A stretch of 64,000 nucleotides of DNA from UBA1426 sp052034085 (lineage in GTDB: Bacteria; Bacillota; Clostridia; Peptostreptococcales; Anaerovoracaceae). The stretch covers positions 62,001 to 126,000 of the forward strand of contig JBPOJA010000011.1 in NCBI GenBank assembly GCA_052034085.1, written 5' to 3'. The stretch's first letter is position 1. Each line of letters begins with the position of its first letter. Both the position numbers and the translations under genes were made by a program. Below are positions 34,612 through 44,749 of the stretch, piece after piece. The notes below the pieces were generated by a model. That model had not been told where the DNA came from. It did no database searches and saw only the letters and a program-made list of their open reading frames with translations.

Positions 34612-34614
34612 GAG

Positions 34615-37086
34615 ATGGATCAACAGTACAGTTTCAAGGATATTGAAGCCAAGTGGCAAAAATACTGGGAAGACAATAAAGTATTTAAAACAGAAGAAGA
34701 TGACAACAGGGAGAAATTCTATCTGCTGGAAATGTTTCCATATCCTTCAGGCAAACTTCACATGGGGCATGTGAGAAATTACTCCATAGGCGATGTGGTT
34801 TCAAGGTTTTTGAAAATGAAGGGTCTCAACGTGCTTCATCCTATGGGCTGGGATGCATTCGGTCTGCCGGCTGAAAACGCCGCAATTCAAAATAATGTTC
34901 ATCCGGATCTTTGGACAAGAAATAATATAAATGAAATGCGGGATCAGCTGAAAACCCTGGGACTGAGCTATGACTGGGACAGGGAGCTGGCAACCAGCAA
35001 TCCTGGGTATTACAAATGGATGCAGTGGATTTTCATACAGTTTTTCAGGCAAGGCCTGGCCTACAAAAAGGAAAATCCAGTCAACTGGTGTCCGTCCTGC
35101 CAGACAGTTCTTGCCAATGAACAGGTAGTGGAAGGCGCCTGTGAGCGCTGCCACACCGGAGTTGTTAAAAAGAAGCTTGAACAGTGGTATCTGAAGATAA
35201 CGCAATACGGGGACAGGCTCCTTGATGATCTGGAAGAACTTGAAGGCTGGCCGGGAAAAGTCAAGCTGATGCAAAAAAACTGGATAGGCAAAAGTTATGG
35301 TGCAGAAGTTGATTTCCCCATAGTGGGTTTTGATGAAAAGTTGAAGATATACACTACCAGACCTGATACTTTGTTCGGAGTTACTTATATGGTGCTTGCT
35401 CCCGAGCATCCCTTTGTGGAGAAGCTCACAGCCGGAACCGAATATGAAACAAAGGCCAGGGATTTCGTGGAAGGGCTTGCCTCTCTGAGCGAAATAGAAA
35501 GAACTGCCACAACCTTGGAAAAAGAGGGTCTTTTCATTGGTCGCTATGCGATAAACCCAATGAACGGGGAAGAGGTTCCGATCTTTATAGCCAACTATGT
35601 TCTGATGGATTACGGAACAGGAGCAATCATGGCTGTGCCGGCTCATGATCAGAGGGACTTTGAATTTGCGGTAAAATATGAGCTGCCAATTATTCCGGTA
35701 ATTGACCCGGAAGATCCGGAAGTTGATTTATACAATCTGAAAGAAGCTTTCAGTGCCGAGGGCAAAATGATAAACTCCGGAGATTTTAACGGCCTTGATA
35801 ATATTACAGGAATACAAAAAGTATCCGAATATCTTGAGGAAAAAGGCTATGGCAAGGCCACTGAAAACCTGAGATTAAGAGACTGGCTCATTTCCAGGCA
35901 AAGATACTGGGGCTGTCCAATTCCAATGATCTACTGCGAAAAATGCGGCTGGCTTCCGGAAAAAGAGGAGAACCTGCCCGTCATGCTGCCAACGGATGTG
36001 GAGTTCGGCAAAAGGGGAGAATCGCCTCTTGGGACCAGCAAAACTTTTCTCCACACCACGTGTCCTGCCTGCGGAGGAAAAGCTGTAAGGGAAACTGACA
36101 CTATGGATACCTTCCTTGATTCGTCCTGGTATTTCCTGCGTTATTGTGACCCCAGAAATGAAAATGCAGTTTATGACAAAGAAAAAGTTAACTACTGGAT
36201 GCCTGTGGATCAGTATATAGGCGGAGTTGAGCATGCTATTCTTCATTTGCTTTACTCCAGGTTTTTCACAAAATTCCTGTATGACATAGGATATGTGAAC
36301 TGCCAGGAGCCCTTCACCAACCTGCTGACCCAGGGTATGGTGCTTAAAGATGGGGCCAAAATGTCCAAGTCCAAAGGGAATGTGGTGAGCCCTGAAGAAA
36401 TAATCGACAAATACGGGGCAGACACTGCACGACTGTTTATATTGTTTGCTTCCCCGCCTGAAAAGGAGCTGGAATGGTCAGACACAGGCGTAGAAGGCGC
36501 TTTCAGGTTTATCACCAGGGTCTACAGACTTGTATACGAACTCAAAGATAATATTAATAGCGCCGGCAAGGATTTCGTGCTTAAAAACGAAGCTGACAAA
36601 GAGCTTTATCATGTGCTCAACACCTCGGTAAAAAAGGTTACGGATGACCTGGGAGACAGATTCAATTTCAACACGGCTATTTCAGCTGTCATGATACTGG
36701 TAAATGAAATATACCATTACAAAGCAGAAGCGGATATCAATACTGAGCTACTGAAATTCGCTATGGATAAGCTGATTCTGCTGCTGTCTCCGTTTGTGCC
36801 TCATGTGGCCGAGGAAATGTGGGAGCATCTGGGTCATGAAGAAAGCCTTTCCCGTGAAAACTGGCCGGATTTTGATCCCGATGCTTTGGTTAAAGACGAA
36901 GTGGAAATAGTTATTCAGGTTAACGGCAAAGTTAAAGGCAGAATCTTTGTGCCCAAGGATTTAGAAAACGAAGAGCTTATGGAAGAAGCCTTACGCAACC
37001 CTGAAGTTCAAGCCATTCTTGATGGACGGGCTGTCATAAAGACCATACCGGTTAAGGGGAAACTGCTTAACTATGTGGTCAAATAA
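34615..37086 (+). CDS. leuS: Leucyl-tRNA synthetase
   Basis: An 823-aa class I synthetase. The HIGH-type motif is HMGH (49-52) and the KMSKS loop is at 582-586. The CP1 editing domain is present (TTRPDTLFGVTY), with zinc-ribbon cysteines on either side (WCPSCQT, CERCH; later CEKCGW, CPACGG). All catalytic and editing elements appear intact. The ATG is 3 bases after rsfS. Confidence 0.97.
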   Translation: MDQQYSFKDIEAKWQKYWEDNKVFKTEEDDNREKFYLLEMFPYPSGKLHMGHVRNYSIGDVVSRFLKMKGLNVLHPMGWDAFGLPAENAAIQNNVHPDLWTRNNINEMRDQLKTLGLSYDWDRELATSNPGYYKWMQWIFIQFFRQGLAYKKENPVNWCPSCQTVLANEQVVEGACERCHTGVVKKKLEQWYLKITQYGDRLLDDLEELEGWPGKVKLMQKNWIGKSYGAEVDFPIVGFDEKLKIYTTRPDTLFGVTYMVLAPEHPFVEKLTAGTEYETKARDFVEGLASLSEIERTATTLEKEGLFIGRYAINPMNGEEVPIFIANYVLMDYGTGAIMAVPAHDQRDFEFAVKYELPIIPVIDPEDPEVDLYNLKEAFSAEGKMINSGDFNGLDNITGIQKVSEYLEEKGYGKATENLRLRDWLISRQRYWGCPIPMIYCEKCGWLPEKEENLPVMLPTDVEFGKRGESPLGTSKTFLHTTCPACGGKAVRETDTMDTFLDSSWYFLRYCDPRNENAVYDKEKVNYWMPVDQYIGGVEHAILHLLYSRFFTKFLYDIGYVNCQEPFTNLLTQGMVLKDGAKMSKSKGNVVSPEEIIDKYGADTARLFILFASPPEKELEWSDTGVEGAFRFITRVYRLVYELKDNINSAGKDFVLKNEADKELYHVLNTSVKKVTDDLGDRFNFNTAISAVMILVNEIYHYKAEADINTELLKFAMDKLILLLSPFVPHVAEEMWEHLGHEESLSRENWPDFDPDALVKDEVEIVIQVNGKVKGRIFVPKDLENEELMEEALRNPEVQAILDGRAVIKTIPVKGKLLNYVVK

Positions 37087-37102
37087 CTGAAAGGAATAAA
37101 AT

Positions 37103-38785
37103 TTGAAGAAAAGAATAAATTTTAAGGAAGGCCAGGGGGTAAGACTGATACCACTTGGCGGTTTGAATGAGATAGGTAAAAATATCACTGTTTTAGAGTA
37201 CAAAAAAGATATTATTATAATAGATTGCGGCCTGTCATTCCCGGATGATGAAATGTTTGGAATAGATATAGTTATTCCTGATTTTGAGTATCTGGAGGAA
37301 AATAGGGACAGAATTAAGGGCCTGGTGCTGACTCACGGTCATGAAGATCATATCGGGGCAATCCCATACCTGATGCAGAATGTCAAAGTGCCCATTTACG
37401 GGACAAAGCTGACTTTGGAGCTGGTTAAAAGCAAGCTGAAGGAACACGGGATTAAAGCAAAAACTAACATAATAAAGCCGGGAAACAGTTTTAAGGTTGG
37501 TGAGTTCAAAATCCTGCCGATCAGGGTAACTCACTCTATAGCGGATTCTGTGGCACTGGCCATAGATACACCTGTTGGGACAATTTTTCATACAGGAGAT
37601 TTCAAGATAGACTACACACCGCTCCACGGGGAGCCCATGGATTTTCACAGCATAGCAAAGGTGGGTGAAAAAGGTGTGCTTTTGATGCTTTCTGACAGTA
37701 CAAACGCAGAAAGGCCTGGCTTTACCCCCCCTGAAGCTAATGTCGGAAGAACCCTTGAGCAGATATTCAGAAATTCTGATGGTCGCATAATAATTGCAAC
37801 TTTTTCATCCAATGTCCATCGGGTGCAGATGATTATCGATACAGCCGTTATGTTCAAAAAGAAGGTGGCCATTTCAGGACGCAGTATGATTAATGTTGTG
37901 GAGATTGCCAGAGATATCGGATATCTAAAAATACCCGACGGGGTTCTGGTTGATATAAATCAGATAAAAAATATAAAAGACAAAGAACTGGTTATCATAA
38001 CAACCGGCAGCCAGGGAGAACCCATGTCGGCTCTGGCCAGAATGGCAAATAATGACCATAAAGCGGTTCAGATCAAAAAAGGCGACAAGGTTATACTTTC
38101 GTCCACACCTGTTCCCGGAAACGAAAAAACGGTTTCCAATGTTGTTAACAAGCTCTTTCAGAGGGGAGCAGATGTAATCTATTCAGAGATCTTTGATATT
38201 CACGTATCCGGACATGCCTCGGAAGAAGAACTTAAGCTCATGCATTCCCTGGTTAAGCCAAAATATTTTATGCCGGTGCATGGAGAATACAGGCATTTAA
38301 GGCGCCATGGCATGATAGCGGAAAGCCTTGGCACACCCAAAGACAACATATTCATACTGACCAACGGGGAAACACTGATACTAAAGAAAAATCAGGTACA
38401 GATGGGTCAGGAGGAAATAACATGCGATCCTGTTTTTGTGGACGGGCTGGGCGTCGGCGACGTGGGCAATATTGTTTTAAGGGACAGGAAACTCCTGTCT
38501 GAAAGCGGCCTTATTATTGTAGTAACCGGCATGGATTTTAATACGGGCCACATATTTTCGGGCCCTGAAATTATCTCGAGAGGCTTCGTTTATGTAAAAG
38601 AATCGGAAGATTTAATGGAAGCAGCCAGAAAAACGGTAATGAACAGCCTTAACAAATGTACCTTTGACAAGACATGCAAAGATAAGGAAGCCATGAAAGG
38701 TATAGTACGTAAAGAGCTGGCCAACTTTATTTATCAAAAAACAAAGAGAAACCCGGTGATACTGCCGATATTTATGGAGGTGTAA
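37103..38785 (+). CDS. rnj: Ribonuclease J
   Basis: A 560-aa beta-CASP metallo-beta-lactamase RNase with 5' exonuclease and endonuclease activity in mRNA turnover and rRNA maturation. The metal motif is THGHEDH (His78, His80, Asp82, His83). HTGDFKIDYTP, SDSTNAERPGFT and HVSGHASEEELKLM mark the core and beta-CASP domain. It has the normal length of RNase J1/J2. The start is TTG 37103 with AAAGGAA about 8 bases upstream. It is followed after one base by a YlbF-family gene, another RNA-processing factor. Confidence 0.96.
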   Translation: MKKRINFKEGQGVRLIPLGGLNEIGKNITVLEYKKDIIIIDCGLSFPDDEMFGIDIVIPDFEYLEENRDRIKGLVLTHGHEDHIGAIPYLMQNVKVPIYGTKLTLELVKSKLKEHGIKAKTNIIKPGNSFKVGEFKILPIRVTHSIADSVALAIDTPVGTIFHTGDFKIDYTPLHGEPMDFHSIAKVGEKGVLLMLSDSTNAERPGFTPPEANVGRTLEQIFRNSDGRIIIATFSSNVHRVQMIIDTAVMFKKKVAISGRSMINVVEIARDIGYLKIPDGVLVDINQIKNIKDKELVIITTGSQGEPMSALARMANNDHKAVQIKKGDKVILSSTPVPGNEKTVSNVVNKLFQRGADVIYSEIFDIHVSGHASEEELKLMHSLVKPKYFMPVHGEYRHLRRHGMIAESLGTPKDNIFILTNGETLILKKNQVQMGQEEITCDPVFVDGLGVGDVGNIVLRDRKLLSESGLIIVVTGMDFNTGHIFSGPEIISRGFVYVKESEDLMEAARKTVMNSLNKCTFDKTCKDKEAMKGIVRKELANFIYQKTKRNPVILPIFMEV

Positions 38786-38786
38786 A

Positions 38787-39134
38787 ATGAACGTATATGA
38801 TCATGCCCATGCACTGGCAAGGGCATTAAAGGATTCCCATGAGTATAAAAGCTACATGGAATTGAAAGAACAGGTATCTGCAAACGAAGAGCTTTCTGCC
38901 AGCCTGAACGATTTTCAAGAAAAACAGTTTCAGCTGCAGGCCCAGCAGATGATGGGAGTTGAGGGGGATGCTTCAATGCTGGAGCAGATTCAGACACTGG
39001 GGGAGATATTGATGAGGGATCCCCTGGCGGCGCAATACATTCAGGCTGAAATGCGTTTCACCCTGATGTTTGCAGATGTGTATAAGATTCTTCAGGAAGC
39101 GATAGGAGTAGGACCCCATGGAAAAGAGGATTAA
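38787..39134 (+). CDS. YlbF/YmcA-family protein
   Basis: A 115-aa, largely alpha-helical protein with the YlbF/YmcA layout (MNVYDHAHALARALKDSHEY at the start, then a long helix rich in Gln and Glu). In Bacillus subtilis YlbF and YmcA form a complex that tunes RNase Y. Here only one family member is visible, immediately after RNase J, so a role in RNA decay is a reasonable inference. It overlaps the next peptidase gene by 17 bases. Confidence 0.85.
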   Translation: MNVYDHAHALARALKDSHEYKSYMELKEQVSANEELSASLNDFQEKQFQLQAQQMMGVEGDASMLEQIQTLGEILMRDPLAAQYIQAEMRFTLMFADVYKILQEAIGVGPHGKED

Positions 39135-40176
39135 AAAAGTCCGGGAGATTTTAAAGCAAAATGATATTGAAGCTTTGCTGGTAAGCAAACCTGAAAACCA
39201 GTATTATCTTACAGGCTTTCATTCCACCAACTGCAAGCTTATTATTTCCTCTGATGCCAATTACCTGATGACGGATTTCAGGTATATTGAAGCTGCAGGT
39301 GAACTTTCAAGCCTTTATACTGTCGTTCTGCTGGATGATAACAGAAACATTTACAACTTCATAGAGAGCCTGGATTTAGGCGTTCTTGCCCTGGAAGAAA
39401 ACAATCTGACTGTTGAACAATATAAACTTTTCGAGAAGATTCCGGGTTTGATACTCAAGGACGGCAGTAAAACGGTGGAAACTGCCAGAATGGTTAAAGA
39501 AGATGCTGAATTAAAAGCTATATCAAAAGCGCAGGAAATCACAGACAAGGGCTTTATCTTCATGCTAGATTATCTGAGGCCCGGCATCAGCGAAAAAGAA
39601 GGAGCCGGAGAACTGGAGGCTTATCTGAAAAAAGAAGGTGCAGACAGACTTTCCTTTGACACAATTTTAGTTTCCGGTGTGAGAACCTCGCTCCCTCACG
39701 GAAGCCCATCGGATAAACTCATCGAAAAAGGTGATTTTGTTACATTGGACTTTGGCTGTATGGTTGATGGCTACTGCTCGGATATGACCAGAACAGTGGC
39801 GGTTGGAAGGCCGGATTCAAAGCAGAAAGAAATATATGACCTTGTTTTGACAGCACAACAGGCAGGATTGGCTGGTTTACGGGAAGGAATTTCCTGTAAA
39901 GATGCAGATGCACTATGCAGAGATATCATCGAAGATAATGGCTATGGCAATTATTTTGGGCATGGTACCGGGCATGGGGTGGGATTGGAGATACACGAAG
40001 CACCCACCCTTAACCGAAAAAGTGAAGAAGTCCTGAAGGAAAACATGGTAGTAACCGTTGAACCCGGAATCTATCTTCCCGGTGAGTTCGGGGTACGCAT
40101 TGAAGACTTGGCAATAATTCAGCCGAAAGGTATAATTAACCTGACGAAGTCTTTAAAAGAACTTATAATTCTGTAA
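39118..40176 (+). CDS. M24-family Xaa-Pro aminopeptidase/dipeptidase
   Basis: A 352-aa creatinase-fold peptidase acting on Xaa-Pro bonds. The N-terminal creatinase domain is followed by the pita-bread catalytic domain with metal ligands in LDFGCMVDGYCSDMTRTV, GHGTGHGVGLEIHE, VTVEPGIYLPG and GVRIEDL. The gene sits between ylbF and efp, the usual position of this peptidase in Firmicutes. It could be named pepQ or ypdF-like; the choice between dipeptidase and aminopeptidase cannot be made here. Confidence 0.94.
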   Translation: MEKRIKKVREILKQNDIEALLVSKPENQYYLTGFHSTNCKLIISSDANYLMTDFRYIEAAGELSSLYTVVLLDDNRNIYNFIESLDLGVLALEENNLTVEQYKLFEKIPGLILKDGSKTVETARMVKEDAELKAISKAQEITDKGFIFMLDYLRPGISEKEGAGELEAYLKKEGADRLSFDTILVSGVRTSLPHGSPSDKLIEKGDFVTLDFGCMVDGYCSDMTRTVAVGRPDSKQKEIYDLVLTAQQAGLAGLREGISCKDADALCRDIIEDNGYGNYFGHGTGHGVGLEIHEAPTLNRKSEEVLKENMVVTVEPGIYLPGEFGVRIEDLAIIQPKGIINLTKSLKELIIL

Positions 40177-40196
40177 AATAAATCGGAGGTGGAGAC

Positions 40197-40760
40197 ATGA
40201 TATATGCAAGCGATTTCAGAAAAGGAGTAACATTTGAGATTAACGGCGAGCCTCATATAGTGTTGGACTTCCAGCATGTGAAGCCGGGCAAGGGTGCAGC
40301 TTTTGTAAGAACTAAATACAAGAATATTCTTACCGGAGCAACCAGGGAGGAAGCTTTCAATCCCAATGACAAATTTCCAAAGGCCCATATTGAAACAAAA
40401 CAAATGCAGTACCTGTATAATGACGGTGAGCTCTATTACTTCATGGATCAGGAAAGCTATGAGCAGGTTCCCCTTATGGCAGATCAGGTGGAGGATGCCA
40501 TGATGTACATCAGGGAAAACGACAATGCTACAATTAAGTTCTACAAGGGGAATGCTTTTTCAGTGGAGGCGCCAAACTTCGTGGATCTTAAGGTTATAGA
40601 GACTGAACCCGGCGTTAAGGGAGATACTGCTACCAATGTCACGAAAGCTGCAACCGTGGAAACCGGCGCAGTTATTCAGGTCCCAATATTTATAGAAGAA
40701 GGGGAAGTCATTCAGATAGATACAAGGACGGGAGAATATTTATCAAGATCAAAGGAATAG
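40197..40760 (+). CDS. efp: Elongation factor P
   Basis: The 187-aa protein relieves ribosome stalling at proline runs. The tip loop is KPGKGAAF with the modifiable lysine at 32. All three beta domains are present, ending in TRTGEYLSRSKE. GGAGG lies 8 bases before the ATG. No EpmA/EpmB-type modification genes occur nearby. mltG follows 4 bases later. Confidence 0.97.
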   Translation: MIYASDFRKGVTFEINGEPHIVLDFQHVKPGKGAAFVRTKYKNILTGATREEAFNPNDKFPKAHIETKQMQYLYNDGELYYFMDQESYEQVPLMADQVEDAMMYIRENDNATIKFYKGNAFSVEAPNFVDLKVIETEPGVKGDTATNVTKAATVETGAVIQVPIFIEEGEVIQIDTRTGEYLSRSKE

Positions 40761-40764
40761 GATT

Positions 40765-41781
40765 ATGAGGGGATCTGTAAGGCAAACTGTTCTTGTCATA
40801 TTTTTAATAGTTTCTCTGGCGGGATTTTTTGTTACTCGCTACATACTTAATGAAAGTCAGGCCTTGAAACCGGACAGCCAGGATTTTGTTTCAATTACCA
40901 TACCTCAGGGGGCAAGCACAAAAACTATCGCTTCCATTCTGAAGGAAACTGGAATAATTGATAATGAGATTATTTTTCTGCTAATGGCCAAAATTGACAA
41001 ATATGACGGGAGACTGCAGGCAGGGTCTTTCAGTTTGGGACCATCCATGACTATGAATGAACTAATGGAAAGCATGTTGTCAGGACGAGCCGACACTGTC
41101 AGATTTACTGTACCCGAAGGTTTAGACATTGAGAGGGTGGCAAATCTGTTAAGTGACAAGGGGCTGGTAAATAAAGAAAAATTCCTGTATGAAATAGAAA
41201 ATGGAGAGTTTGACTATTGGTTCATTGACAGCCTGCCCCGGAATTCACAAAGACTGGAAGGATTTTTATTCCCTGAAACTTATGAAATATATGCAGATGC
41301 AGATGAACATGCCATAATAGACCGAATGCTTGGGCAGTTTGACAGAGTCTTTAACGAAGATCACAAGGCCCGTTTAAAGGAAGTGGGCAAGGACATCTTT
41401 GAGGTCATAACGCTGGCTTCGATAATCGAAAGAGAGGCTCTGGTTTCAGAAGACAGGCCTGTAATTTCCGGGGTTTTTCAAAACAGACTTAAAATCGACA
41501 TGGCATTACAGTCCTGCGCTACTATACAGTATATTTTGGGCGAGCAAAAGCCTGTGTTGTCAACGGCGGATACTCAGATTGAATCTCCCTATAATACCTA
41601 TATACACACCGGCCTGCCTCCGGGACCGATTGCTTCACCGGGAATGGAATCCATCGATGCAGCTCTATGGCCCAAAGAAAGCGACTATCTCTTCTTTCTG
41701 GCGAAGGGTGACGGGTCACATGTGTTTTCAAAAACATATGAAGAACATTTAAAATACAAGGCGATGTACATTGATAAATAA
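40765..41781 (+). CDS. mltG: Endolytic murein transglycosylase
   Basis: A 338-aa membrane-anchored YceG-family enzyme thought to terminate nascent peptidoglycan chains. It has one N-terminal membrane helix (about residues 7-23), a LysM-like subdomain, and the catalytic Glu222 in ASIIEREAL. The C-terminal NTYIHTGLPPGPIASPG motif is characteristic. It overlaps the U32 peptidase gene by 11 bases. Confidence 0.95.
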   Translation: MRGSVRQTVLVIFLIVSLAGFFVTRYILNESQALKPDSQDFVSITIPQGASTKTIASILKETGIIDNEIIFLLMAKIDKYDGRLQAGSFSLGPSMTMNELMESMLSGRADTVRFTVPEGLDIERVANLLSDKGLVNKEKFLYEIENGEFDYWFIDSLPRNSQRLEGFLFPETYEIYADADEHAIIDRMLGQFDRVFNEDHKARLKEVGKDIFEVITLASIIEREALVSEDRPVISGVFQNRLKIDMALQSCATIQYILGEQKPVLSTADTQIESPYNTYIHTGLPPGPIASPGMESIDAALWPKESDYLFFLAKGDGSHVFSKTYEEHLKYKAMYIDK

Positions 41782-43000
41782 AATCGAACTGCTGTCTCCA
41801 GCAGGAGATCTTGAAAAATTGAAAGTTGCCATGGACTACGGTGCCGATGCCGTATATTGCGGCGCCCGTGACTTCGGCCTGAGAGCAGGTTCCGGCAATT
41901 TTACAAAAGAAGAATTAGAAGAGGGTATATATTACGTTCACAAAAACAAGGGACGATTATACCTTACTATGAATATATTTCCCCATAACGAAGATATACT
42001 TAAACTTCCGCAGTTTGTAGATGAAATAAAGCATCTGGATATAGATGCTTTTATTGTTTCGGATCCGGGAATTTTTGCTTATCTGAAAGATAATATTAAA
42101 AATGCAGAAATACATATAAGCACTCAGGCTAATATCACTAACAGCCTTGCAGCTTCCTACTGGCATGGAGCCGGGGCAAAGAGAGCAGTTCTTGCGAGGG
42201 AACTGTCTATGACCGAGATAAGAGATATCAGACAAAGCACACCTGAAAGCTTGGAACTTGAGGCTTTCGTGCATGGAGCCATGTGTATTTCCTATTCGGG
42301 GAGGTGCCTTTTATCCAATTTTATGACCGGCAGAGATGCAAACAGGGGTAAATGTGCACATCCTTGTCGCTGGAAATACAGTCTTGTGGAAGAAAAACGC
42401 CCGGGAGTGTATTTCCCCATAGAAGAAGACGCCCGTGGCAGCTACATTATGAATTCCGGTGACCTGTCAATGATAGGGTATATACCTGAGCTGGTGGAAG
42501 CGGGTCTTTCTTCACTGAAAATTGAAGGACGGGTAAAAAGTGTTTTTTATGTTGCCCTGGTGACCGGTGCATACAGAAAGGCAATAGATGCTTATTACGA
42601 TGGAAGTTACAATGACGAAATTATCAGGGAACTCAAGGAAAATCTGGATAAAGTCAGCCACAGGAAATATATAACGGGTTTTTATTTTCATAAACCTCAC
42701 GAGGAAGACCATAGCTACGAAAGCTCAGAATATGATAAGGGCAGAAATTTTACTGCAATTATCAAATCCTATGATCCAAACACAGGAATAGCCACTCTTG
42801 AACAGAGGAACAGAATGTTTAAAGGTGACCAGGTGGAAATAACGGGGCCGGGCTTGAAAACCTTCAGCCAAGTAATTGAAAGCATGTGGAATGAAGAAGG
42901 TGAGATGATTGATTCGGCACCTCACCCACAGCAGATTATCCGCTTCAGAACCAAAGAACCCGTGGCGGAAAACTTTATGGTATCAACTGCAAAAAAATGA
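41771..43000 (+). CDS. U32-family peptidase (YrrO/RlhA-like)
   Basis: A 409-aa protein with the U32 signatures ELLSPAGDLEKLKVAMDYGA at the N-terminus and EAFVHGAMCISYSGRCLLSN mid-protein, followed by cysteines typical of the iron-sulfur or metal-binding U32 branch (GKCAHPCRW). Members act in rRNA/tRNA hydroxylation or as proteases; the activity of this one is not certain. The start is TTG 41771, overlapping the mltG stop. Confidence 0.9.
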   Translation: MINKIELLSPAGDLEKLKVAMDYGADAVYCGARDFGLRAGSGNFTKEELEEGIYYVHKNKGRLYLTMNIFPHNEDILKLPQFVDEIKHLDIDAFIVSDPGIFAYLKDNIKNAEIHISTQANITNSLAASYWHGAGAKRAVLARELSMTEIRDIRQSTPESLELEAFVHGAMCISYSGRCLLSNFMTGRDANRGKCAHPCRWKYSLVEEKRPGVYFPIEEDARGSYIMNSGDLSMIGYIPELVEAGLSSLKIEGRVKSVFYVALVTGAYRKAIDAYYDGSYNDEIIRELKENLDKVSHRKYITGFYFHKPHEEDHSYESSEYDKGRNFTAIIKSYDPNTGIATLEQRNRMFKGDQVEITGPGLKTFSQVIESMWNEEGEMIDSAPHPQQIIRFRTKEPVAENFMVSTAKK

Positions 43001-43006
43001 TATAAT
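43001..43006 (+). promoter_or_regulatory. Possible -10 element upstream of the CorC/HlyC-family gene
   Basis: A perfect TATAAT lies directly after the U32 stop codon, 58 bases before the next ATG. The -35 position is poor (TGGTAT), so the call is tentative. It would allow the following gene group to be transcribed separately. Confidence 0.35.
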
Positions 43007-43064
43007 ATATCGACAAGAATTTAGCGAAAATGTTAAAAACGAAGTTTTTTAAGGAGGAATTTTA

Positions 43065-44408
43065 ATGGACCCTGATCAGGGTATTACGCTTGGGTGGCTA
43101 CTGTTGCTGCTGGGAGTTCTGATATTTATTAACGCCTATTTTGCCGCAGCAGAAACCGCCTTGATATCGGTCAATAAAAACAGACTGAAAATATTAGCCC
43201 AGGAAGGAGATAAAAAGTCCCAACTTATTCTGGATTTGCTTGATAACCCAAATCAGTTTTTATCGACAGTGCAGGTGGCCATAACACTAGCAGGCTTCCT
43301 GGCAAGCGCCGCAGCGGCCGCTACCATGGCGGACAGGGTTTCGAAATTCCTGTCAGATCTTAATATCCCTTATCCCACTCAGGTGGCTGTGTTTCTCATG
43401 ACTTTGATATTGTCGTATTTTTCTTTGGTACTGGGAGAACTGTTTCCTAAAAGAATTGCAATGCAGCATTCTGTGAAAATTGCGCGATTTACAGTTAAGT
43501 CTTTAATTTTTTCCGCTAAAGTGGCGGCACCTTTCGTCTGGCTCTTATCTTCTTCAGTTACTTTGCTGTTGAAAATAACCAGGCAGAATACAAAGGGAGA
43601 AACTGAAAATTTTTCAGAAGATGAAGTTATGTCTATGGTTGAAGTGGGGCAGGAAAGCGGTTTTATAAAGGAAGACGGCGCCAGAATGATTAACAGCATT
43701 TTTGCTTTTGACGACAAGCTGGCTTATGAAATTATGACACCGAGAACGGATGTGTTTGCCATAGACATAGATGATCCCCTCGATGAATATATAGATGAGC
43801 TGATGGAGCTGCGATATTCCAGAATACCGGTATATGAAGATGACAGCGACAATATAATCGGTATCCTGAATGTTAAGGACTTTCTGATTGCTGCCAGGGC
43901 CAAAGGTTTTGAAAATGTTAACATAAAGGAAATTCTGAGAAAACCTTATTTCATTCCGGAAAGCAAAAATATTGATGCCCTGTTTTCCGAATTGAAAAAC
44001 AGCAAACAACATATCGCCATATTGATAGATGAATACGGCGGTTTTTCAGGCATAGTTACCATGGAAGACCTGGTTGAGGAAATAATGGGTGATATTGATG
44101 ATGAATTTGATGAGGCCATGGAAGAAATAGTACCCATCGGAGAGAATGTTTATCAAGTAGACGGACTTATTTCTCTCAATGACCTGAATGAGGAGCTGGA
44201 TTTGGACCTGGAGTCTGAAAACAGCGAAACTCTGGGTGGATATCTGCTTGAGATTTTAGGTGAAATACCGGAAGAAGACCTCAAAGAGTATCCGGAGATA
44301 AGAGTTGACAACCTCTGTTTCAGGATTGAAGCGGTGACGGACAGAAGAATCGAAAAGGTGCGGCTTGAGATAATGGAAAAAGAGGAAAACAGCGAGGAAG
44401 TCAGTTGA
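43065..44408 (+). CDS. CNNM/CorC (HlyC) family transporter or channel-associated protein
   Basis: A 447-aa protein with an N-terminal DUF21 membrane domain (about 1-190, four hydrophobic segments, AETALISVNKNRL), two CBS domains (about 205-325, IMTPRTDVFAID and HIAILIDEYGG) and a C-terminal CorC_HlyC domain. The family is linked to magnesium and cobalt efflux; the hemolysin name is historical. AAGGAGG lies about 8 bases before the ATG. The TTG start of yqhY overlaps its stop. Confidence 0.93.
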   Translation: MDPDQGITLGWLLLLLGVLIFINAYFAAAETALISVNKNRLKILAQEGDKKSQLILDLLDNPNQFLSTVQVAITLAGFLASAAAAATMADRVSKFLSDLNIPYPTQVAVFLMTLILSYFSLVLGELFPKRIAMQHSVKIARFTVKSLIFSAKVAAPFVWLLSSSVTLLLKITRQNTKGETENFSEDEVMSMVEVGQESGFIKEDGARMINSIFAFDDKLAYEIMTPRTDVFAIDIDDPLDEYIDELMELRYSRIPVYEDDSDNIIGILNVKDFLIAARAKGFENVNIKEILRKPYFIPESKNIDALFSELKNSKQHIAILIDEYGGFSGIVTMEDLVEEIMGDIDDEFDEAMEEIVPIGENVYQVDGLISLNDLNEELDLDLESENSETLGGYLLEILGEIPEEDLKEYPEIRVDNLCFRIEAVTDRRIEKVRLEIMEKEENSEEVS

Positions 44409-44749
44409 GCATAGAAATATCCGATGAAGTAATTGCCATATGCGTACAAAATGCCGCCTTGGCTACTAAGGGAATATATGGATTCAGCGGCGGGTTGACA
44501 GACAACATTTCAAAAAATTTGTTCGGCATAACTCCCGCTTACAAAGGCATTAAAGTCAGTCAGACCGAAGAGGGAGTCAATGTTGATGTTTCGGTCATTG
44601 TTGATTATAAAGTAAAAATCCCCGATGTTGCATGGAATCTTCAGGAGCAGGTCAAGAAAGAGATTGAAGACATTACAGGTTTAGCCGTAACGACCGTCAA
44701 CATCCATGTCGCGGGGGTTCATTTTGTGGATAAAGAGCAGAGCAGATGA
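44405..44749 (+). CDS. yqhY: Asp23/Gls24-family protein (YqhY)
   Basis: A 114-aa cytosolic protein of the Asp23 family (IAICVQNAALATKGIYGFSG, ending TTVNIHVAGVHF). In Bacillus subtilis yqhY lies in the accBC-yqhY-nusB region and influences acetyl-CoA carboxylase activity. Here it precedes nusB as usual, but accBC are not upstream. The start is TTG 44405, sharing bases with the preceding TGA. Confidence 0.92.
   Translation: MSIEISDEVIAICVQNAALATKGIYGFSGGLTDNISKNLFGITPAYKGIKVSQTEEGVNVDVSVIVDYKVKIPDVAWNLQEQVKKEIEDITGLAVTTVNIHVAGVHFVDKEQSR

Noticed and set aside
34801..35646. 281-codon minus-strand frame opposite leuS
   Set aside because: The plus strand here encodes conserved LeuRS catalytic and editing motifs; the antisense frame has no recognisable domain.
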